Source: Candidatus Acetothermia bacterium (GTDB lineage Bacteria; Bipolaricaulota; Bipolaricaulia; Bipolaricaulales; Bipolaricaulaceae). Taken from it: a stretch of DNA of 43,340 nucleotides. The stretch is taken from positions 1,950 to 45,289 of the forward strand of contig JANLFW010000011.1 in NCBI GenBank assembly GCA_024653305.1. The letters are read 5' to 3'. The position numbers were made by a program, and so were the translations under genes. The notes under the pieces were generated by a model. It saw only the letters and a list, made by a program, of their open reading frames with translations. It made no database searches and was not told the DNA's origin. Each line of letters opens with the position of its first letter. Within the stretch, counting starts at the first letter, position 1. Positions 39,772 through 43,340 of the stretch are shown piece after piece.

Positions 39772-40266
39772 ATGGCACTGAAGCACCGAGAGATCACCGA
39801 GCAGATCCTCCAGGCCTTCTACAAGGTGTACCACGTCTTGGGCCATGGCTTCCTGGAGAAGGTCTACGAGAACAGCCTGGCGGTTGAGCTCCGCGAACGA
39901 GGCCTCGCCGTCCAGCAGCAGGCTCCGATCCGTGTCCTCTACAATGGGCACCCGGTGGGAGAGTACTTCGCCGACCTGCTCGTGGAAGGAGGCGTGATCG
40001 CCGAGATCAAGGCTGCTCAGGCGCTGACAGACGAACACTTCGCCCAACTCATCAACTGCCTCAAGGCCACCGGGATCGAGGTCGGCCTGCTCCTCAACTT
40101 CGGACCCAAACCTGAAGTCAAGCGCAAGGTCTTCGAGACGGCGGAGAAGAAGGCATCTGGAGAGGAGGCACGCCGCGGCGATCCGCGGACGACAGTCCGC
40201 GTGCGAAGTCCGCGGGCTGTTCAAGATCCGGGGGGAGAAGATGGTGCTGACGACACCGATCGCTGA
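39772..40266 (+). CDS. GxxExxY protein inserted between fumarase subunit genes
   Basis: Protein of the GxxExxY family (PDDEXK_3, nuclease-like fold, function unknown). ATG 39772 gives ALKHREITEQILQAFYKVYH, then the naming motif GFLEKVY within HVLGHGFLEKVYENSLAVEL near residues 24-36, VGEYFADLLVEGGVIAEIKA near 62-81 with the D and ExK catalytic-like residues, and a normal end near KRKVFE (about 123). The last 40 residues are charged, derive from a palindromic repeat, and run 26 bases into the fumarase beta gene. These genes often sit in mobile or repeat contexts. It splits two subunits of one enzyme. Confidence 0.85.
   Translation: MALKHREITEQILQAFYKVYHVLGHGFLEKVYENSLAVELRERGLAVQQQAPIRVLYNGHPVGEYFADLLVEGGVIAEIKAAQALTDEHFAQLINCLKATGIEVGLLLNFGPKPEVKRKVFETAEKKASGEEARRGDPRTTVRVRSPRAVQDPGGEDGADDTDR
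40184..40217. repeat. CGCGGAC-GACA-GTCCGCG hairpin right of the GxxExxY gene
   Basis: CGCGGAC (40184-40190) pairs with GTCCGCG (40195-40201), followed by TGCGAAGTCCGCGGG. With 39726-39735 it brackets the GxxExxY gene with GTCCGCG/CGCGGAC sequences. Confidence 0.6.
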
Positions 40267-40819
40267 GAAGGACGCCCGGGCGCTCAAGGCTGGGGACGTG
40301 ATCTACGTTTCCGGGACGATGTTCACCGCCCGGGACGAGGCCCATCGTCTGATGCTTGAGCGGGGGGCGCCGCTGCCGGTAGAGGGGTTGGCCCTGTTCC
40401 ACTGCGGCCCGGTGGTGCGAGAAACGGACGGCGGCTGGGAAGTGGTCGCGGCCGGGCCGACCACGTCGGCGCGGATGGAGCTCTTTGAGGCCGATTTTCT
40501 GCGCAAGTTCCGGACCCGAGTCATCGTGGGCAAGGGCGGCATGGGCGAGAAGACCCTGGCCGCCCTCGGCGAGGTGGGGGCGGTCTACACCCATTTCACC
40601 GGCGGGGCCGGGGCGCTTGCTGCCCAAGCCGTCCGCCGGGTCCGGGAGGTCCACTGGCTCGAGGAGCTCGGGATCCCTGAGGCCGTCTGGATTCTAGAGG
40701 TAGACCGGTTCGGGCCCCTGGTGGTGGCGATGGACGCCCACGGCCGGTCCCTCTACAAGGACCTCGCGGCCAAGGTTGAGGAGAACATGAAGGGGATCCG
40801 CGCCCGCATTCGGGGTTAG
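40241..40819 (+). CDS. Class I fumarate hydratase beta subunit
   Basis: 192-aa beta subunit (FumA C-terminal/TtdB type). Motifs are KDARALKAGDVIYVSGTMFTARDEAH near the start, HCGPVV near 54, AGPTTSARMELFEADFL near 70-86, and VGKGGMGEKTL near 95-105, with YTHFTGGAGALAA. The ATG is preceded by GGGGGAGAAG and lies within the end of the GxxExxY frame. It must pair with the alpha subunit encoded 750 bases upstream. Confidence 0.9.
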   Translation: MVLTTPIAEKDARALKAGDVIYVSGTMFTARDEAHRLMLERGAPLPVEGLALFHCGPVVRETDGGWEVVAAGPTTSARMELFEADFLRKFRTRVIVGKGGMGEKTLAALGEVGAVYTHFTGGAGALAAQAVRRVREVHWLEELGIPEAVWILEVDRFGPLVVAMDAHGRSLYKDLAAKVEENMKGIRARIRG

Positions 40820-40846
40820 GTGGGGGTCATACAAAGGGAGGTGGAG

Positions 40847-42205
40847 ATGAAAGAGCAAAAGCCCAACGTGGAGGAGCTCCTGGCCAAAGCCGGGGAGCCG
40901 GGGAGGAAGGCCCCCCCGTGGCACGCGTTCTACCGGGGCAAGGTCGGGGTGACCCTGAAGTGCGCGATCACCGGGTACGACGACTTCGGGATCTGGTACA
41001 CCCCCGGCGTGGCCCAACCGTGCAAGGAGATCGCCGCCGACCCGGACAAGGTGTTCACGTACACGAACAAGGGGAACTTCGTGGCCGTGGTGTCCGACGG
41101 CACGCGCGTCCTGGGCCTCGGGGATATCGGCCCGGAGGCGGCGCTCCCGGTAATGGAGGGCAAGGCCTTGCTCTTCAAGTACCTGGGCGGGGTGGACGCA
41201 TTCCCGGTGACCATCGACACGAAAGACCCCGACGAGCTCATCCAGGCCGTGAAGTGGATCGCCCCCGCGTTCGGGGGGATCAACCTGGAGGATATCTCCT
41301 CCCCCAAGTGCTTCTATGTGCTAGATAGGCTTCGCAAGGAGCTTGAGATCCCGGTGTGGCACGACGACCAGCAGGGCACGGCGGCGATCACCCTCGCCGG
41401 AGCCCTCAACGCCCTCAAGGTGGTGGGCAACGACCCGAAGAAGGTGACCTACGCCGTGATCGGGTCCGGGGCGGCGAACATCGCCTTCGTGCGGGTGCTC
41501 CTCACCTACGGGGTCCCGCCGGGCAACGTGATCATGGTGGACTCAAAAGGCATCCTCCACCCCGGCCGCGAGGACCTGGAAGCGAAAAAGGACGAGAACC
41601 CGTACAAGTGGGACTACGCGAACAGGACCAACGCCGAGCGGAGGACCGGCGGGATCAAGGAGGCCCTGGAAGGGGTGGACGTGTGCGTGGCCGCCTCCAA
41701 GCCCGGCCCGGGGACCATCAAGCCCGAGTGGGTAGCCGGCATGGCCAAGGATGCCATCGTGTTCGCCTGCGCCAACCCGATCCCCGAGATCTGGCCGTGG
41801 GAGGCGAAGGAGGCGGGGGCGGGGATCATTGGCACCGGCCGGTCGGACTTCCCGAACCAGATCAACAATTCCCTCGGGTTCCCCGGGATCTTCCGCGGGA
41901 CCCTGGACGTGTTCGCGCGCACGATCACCGACGAGATGGCCATCGCCGCGGCGGAGGCCATCGCGGCCACGGCGGAGGAGAAGGGCCTCTCCGAGGACTA
42001 CATCGTCCCCACGATGATGGAGTGGGAGGTTTTTATCAACGAAGCAGTGGCCGTGGGCAAGAAGGCGATCGAGCAGGGAGTAGCCCGGCGGATCCTCAGC
42101 GAATCGGAGCTCGAGCGAGAAGCTACGCGGATGATCCGCTACGCCCGCGAGGAGACGGAGATCCTGATGAAGGCCGGCCACATCGCCCCTCCTCCGGCAG
42201 TCTGA
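40847..42205 (+). CDS. Malic enzyme (malate dehydrogenase, decarboxylating)
   Basis: 452-aa malic enzyme, interconverting malate and pyruvate + CO2 with NAD(P). Start ATG 40847 with GGGAGGTGGAG. Motifs: GIWYTPGVAQPCKEIA near 46-61, VSDGTRVLGLGDIGPEAALPVMEGKA near 80-105 (catalytic and nicotinamide region), FGGINLEDISSPKCF, VWHDDQQGTAAITLAGALNA, and GSGAANIAFVRVLLTYG (Rossmann). ANPIPEIWPWEAKEAG and GRSDFPNQINNSLGFPGIF follow. NAD versus NADP use is not clear. As the last gene of the cluster it can feed malate to fumarase from pyruvate and CO2, or run in reverse. A strong terminator follows. Confidence 0.93.
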   Translation: MKEQKPNVEELLAKAGEPGRKAPPWHAFYRGKVGVTLKCAITGYDDFGIWYTPGVAQPCKEIAADPDKVFTYTNKGNFVAVVSDGTRVLGLGDIGPEAALPVMEGKALLFKYLGGVDAFPVTIDTKDPDELIQAVKWIAPAFGGINLEDISSPKCFYVLDRLRKELEIPVWHDDQQGTAAITLAGALNALKVVGNDPKKVTYAVIGSGAANIAFVRVLLTYGVPPGNVIMVDSKGILHPGREDLEAKKDENPYKWDYANRTNAERRTGGIKEALEGVDVCVAASKPGPGTIKPEWVAGMAKDAIVFACANPIPEIWPWEAKEAGAGIIGTGRSDFPNQINNSLGFPGIFRGTLDVFARTITDEMAIAAAEAIAATAEEKGLSEDYIVPTMMEWEVFINEAVAVGKKAIEQGVARRILSESELEREATRMIRYAREETEILMKAGHIAPPPAV

Positions 42206-42230
42206 GCCACCCCTGAGCCGGCAAATGGAG

Positions 42231-42260
42231 CGGGGCCAGCAGGAGCTGGCCCCGTTTTTT
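42231..42260 (+). terminator. Rho-independent terminator of the kor-hdr-fum-mae cluster
   Basis: C plus GGGGCCAGC (42232-42240), loop AGGA, GCTGGCCCC (42245-42253) plus G, then six T. It has a perfect 10-bp GC-rich stem and is the clearest terminator in the window. The stop codon of the minus-strand ATPase remnant lies in its T tract. Confidence 0.9.
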
Positions 42261-42727
42261 AGGCCCGGGCAAGAAGGGACCACGGCAGGGCCACGATCCT
42301 CTCCCCGAGGCGGATGACCTCCTCCCCACAGTAGAGAAGCACTCCAGCCCGGGCCTCCGGATACTCCTTTGCGAAGACTTCAAGCCCCTTGACATCGGAA
42401 TAGTGCGCCCGGGGCCCCAACTTGGCCTCCACGCTTCACCGCCAAGAACAGCTCCGGTACCCGCTGGGCCTCGTCGATCACCACCTCCTGGGCCCCGGCC
42501 CACAGGGCCTCGGGCTCGCGCTCGGCCTGGGCCAACACATCGAGATCGTCCAGGGAGCGGTAGCGCCAGTTCCTCACCGGGTCGGAGTGGCGGAGGAGCG
42601 TGGTCTTCCCGGTCTGGCGGGCTCCGGTGAGTACCACCACCGGATGGGCGGCCACCGCCTCCGCCAGCCGCGGTTCCACCCACCGCCGTCTGTACAACAG
42701 TTCATGCAATGAACGATTATCGTTCAT
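42259..42727 (-). pseudogene. DUF4143-type AAA ATPase with internal deletion
   Basis: The N-terminal part is intact: LHELLYRRRWVEPRLAEAV, Walker A LTGARQTGKTTLLR and Walker B VVIDEAQRVPELFLAVKR. Directly after VKR (about 42433) the frame changes to VEAKLGPRAHYSDVKGLEVF followed by the family's C-terminal GVLLYCGEEVIRLGERIVAL and a stop at 42259. About 230 residues, the end of the ATPase domain and most of DUF4143, are missing. Full proteins are about 380-420 aa and are often linked to toxin-antitoxin-like or mobile contexts. A deletion plus frameshift makes this non-functional. Confidence 0.82.
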
Positions 42728-42853
42728 GCCTTGAACTATCTAGGACTTGTGCAGTTGGGACAAACCCGTAAAGCAGGATGAGCCAGATGGGTTCGGATAG
42801 CATCTCGAATGACCGCCGCCTTCGCCTCACCACTTTCGGGGTTGCCCAAGGTC

Positions 42854-42966
42854 GTAGCGTCGGGGTTTATCCCCGGCGCCCAATGCGGCGTCGCCCATAA
42901 AGGGCGACAACAACGTCGGCCATGGAGGCCGACGCTACACCCCAGGCCTGTAGCGTCGGGGTTTAT
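42854..42966. repeat. REP-like cluster: two direct repeats and two hairpins
   Basis: GTAGCGTCGGGGTTTAT occurs exactly at 42854-42870 and 42950-42966. Between them are hairpins GTCGCCC-ATAAA-GGGCGAC (42890-42908) and GTCGGCC-ATGGA-GGCCGAC (42915-42933) followed by GCTACACCCC. The direct repeat is partly the reverse complement of the hairpin tail (GTAGCGTCGGGG versus CCCC and CGACGCTAC), so units alternate in orientation. Related to the copy at 4915. Confidence 0.75.
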
Positions 42967-43062
42967 CACCGATGTTGTTGTTGCGTAATATTTCGAAAGA
43001 CGCGCTGGGGACAAAGGGTTAGAGCGCGGACGATAAGCGACAAGGGACTGGGGAGGTGCGTC

Positions 43063-43340
43063 ATGGGCGGAGCAGGGTTCCGCGACCTCAGGCGGGCGAT
43101 GTTCCGGTTCTACGAGGAAGGGCGGTACCGCGACGCCTTGGAGGCAGCTTGCCAGGCCGGCGTCGTCCACCAGGGTCACCCGGATCCGGTGGCGTCCGGG
43201 CTGCACCCTGAGGGCGAAGTCGAACGATCCTTCGGTCTTGCCCCGCACCGCCGCAGCATAAGGGGGCTTGGTGAGGTCGAGGGCGAAGCTCGGGAGCGGG
43301 CCTTCCAGAACCTCGAACTTTGCTTGGGCGATGTCGCCGT
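43063..43340 (+). CDS. Hypothetical ORF with TPR-like start, chimeric, runs off the window
   Basis: ATG 43063 has an excellent GGGGAGG 6 bases upstream and begins MGGAGFRDLRRAMFRFYEEG followed by RYRDALEAA, a pattern like the first TPR-type helix pair of many proteins. From about 43147 the plus-strand frame is simply the antisense of another protein fragment, so genuine coding probably ends there even though the frame stays open to the window edge. Either this is the start of a gene cut off by a rearrangement or the frame continues meaningfully beyond the edge. Confidence 0.4.
   Translation, partial: MGGAGFRDLRRAMFRFYEEGRYRDALEAACQAGVVHQGHPDPVASGLHPEGEVERSFGLAPHRRSIRGLGEVEGEARERAFQNLELCLGDVA
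43147..43340 (-). pseudogene. Fragment of an Ig-like-domain protein, partial
   Basis: Reading in from the right edge on the minus strand, the frame gives FEVLEGPLPSFALDLTKPPY and then SFDFALRVQPGRHRIRVTLVDDAGLAS, a beta-sandwich pattern like C-terminal Ig-like or bacterial surface domains. After LAS the protein-like character ends, exactly where the plus-strand TPR-like start begins. The frame continues without a stop to 42736 through REP repeats, which is not believable coding. Probably a 3'-truncated remnant. Confidence 0.45.

Noticed and set aside
42736-43146. Continuation of the Ig-like minus-strand frame to 42736
   Set aside because: The frame passes through REP hairpins and the antisense of a well-formed gene start, and has no protein character there.

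Overview
This window is about 43 kb of GC-rich, tightly packed bacterial DNA. Genes commonly overlap by 4 bases, and long antisense open frames are GC artefacts. The gene content suggests an anaerobic, H2-using, probably thermophilic bacterium with an archaeal flavour. A candidate phylum such as Bipolaricaulota (Acetothermia/OP1) is my best guess, inferred from gene content only.

Layout. 1-4691: the 3' part of a MATE transporter; a strong promoter and a structured leader RNA ending in a terminator; a three-gene ABC importer (TrpX-like binding protein, permease, ATPase); and proC. 4692-5067: a repeat-filled spacer. 5068-10312: nif3-like gene, zinc-ribbon protein, TPM-domain protein, the RNase P RNA gene (rnpB), YugP-type membrane peptidase, rpe and ribD. 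10288-14573: a gene graveyard with at least four broken genes, interrupted by an intact MATE transporter and a short ArsR-type regulator. 14621-18458: a cell-wall/division run (csaB-like, rsmH, ftsL, ftsI). 18422-20726: a YycJ-like hydrolase and SPFH protein on the minus strand, then tpiA. 20775-26422: a minus-strand sugar operon (ROK regulator, binding protein, two permeases, a small unknown ORF, TreT-like trehalose synthase) without an ATPase gene.

26540-42205 is the most interesting part: a 15.7-kb plus-strand cluster in the order korC, hdrA, mvhD, mvhG, mvhA, hydrogenase-maturation protease, hdrC, hdrB, frdB-like, frdA-like, korD, korA, korB, fumarase alpha, an inserted GxxExxY gene, fumarase beta, malic enzyme, then a clean terminator. 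It combines an electron-bifurcating hydrogenase/heterodisulfide-reductase-like complex, a soluble fumarate-reductase-like pair and 2-oxoacid:ferredoxin oxidoreductase with enzymes interconverting pyruvate, malate and fumarate. I infer that H2 oxidation may be split between fumarate reduction and ferredoxin reduction, with ferredoxin driving reductive carboxylation in a partial reverse TCA branch.

Several kinds of short repeats lie at gene boundaries and sometimes inside genes: 7-base-period degenerate repeats, CCCTC/GAGGG hairpins, and GTCGNCC hairpins that resemble REP elements. A fragment resembling the end of a REP-associated transposase is at 14448-14573. Several operon starts have a TANNNT box 6-9 bases before the start codon and no ribosome binding site, which suggests leaderless mRNAs. 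The right end (42259-43340) holds a collapsed ATPase gene, a REP cluster and a chimeric junction of two gene fragments.
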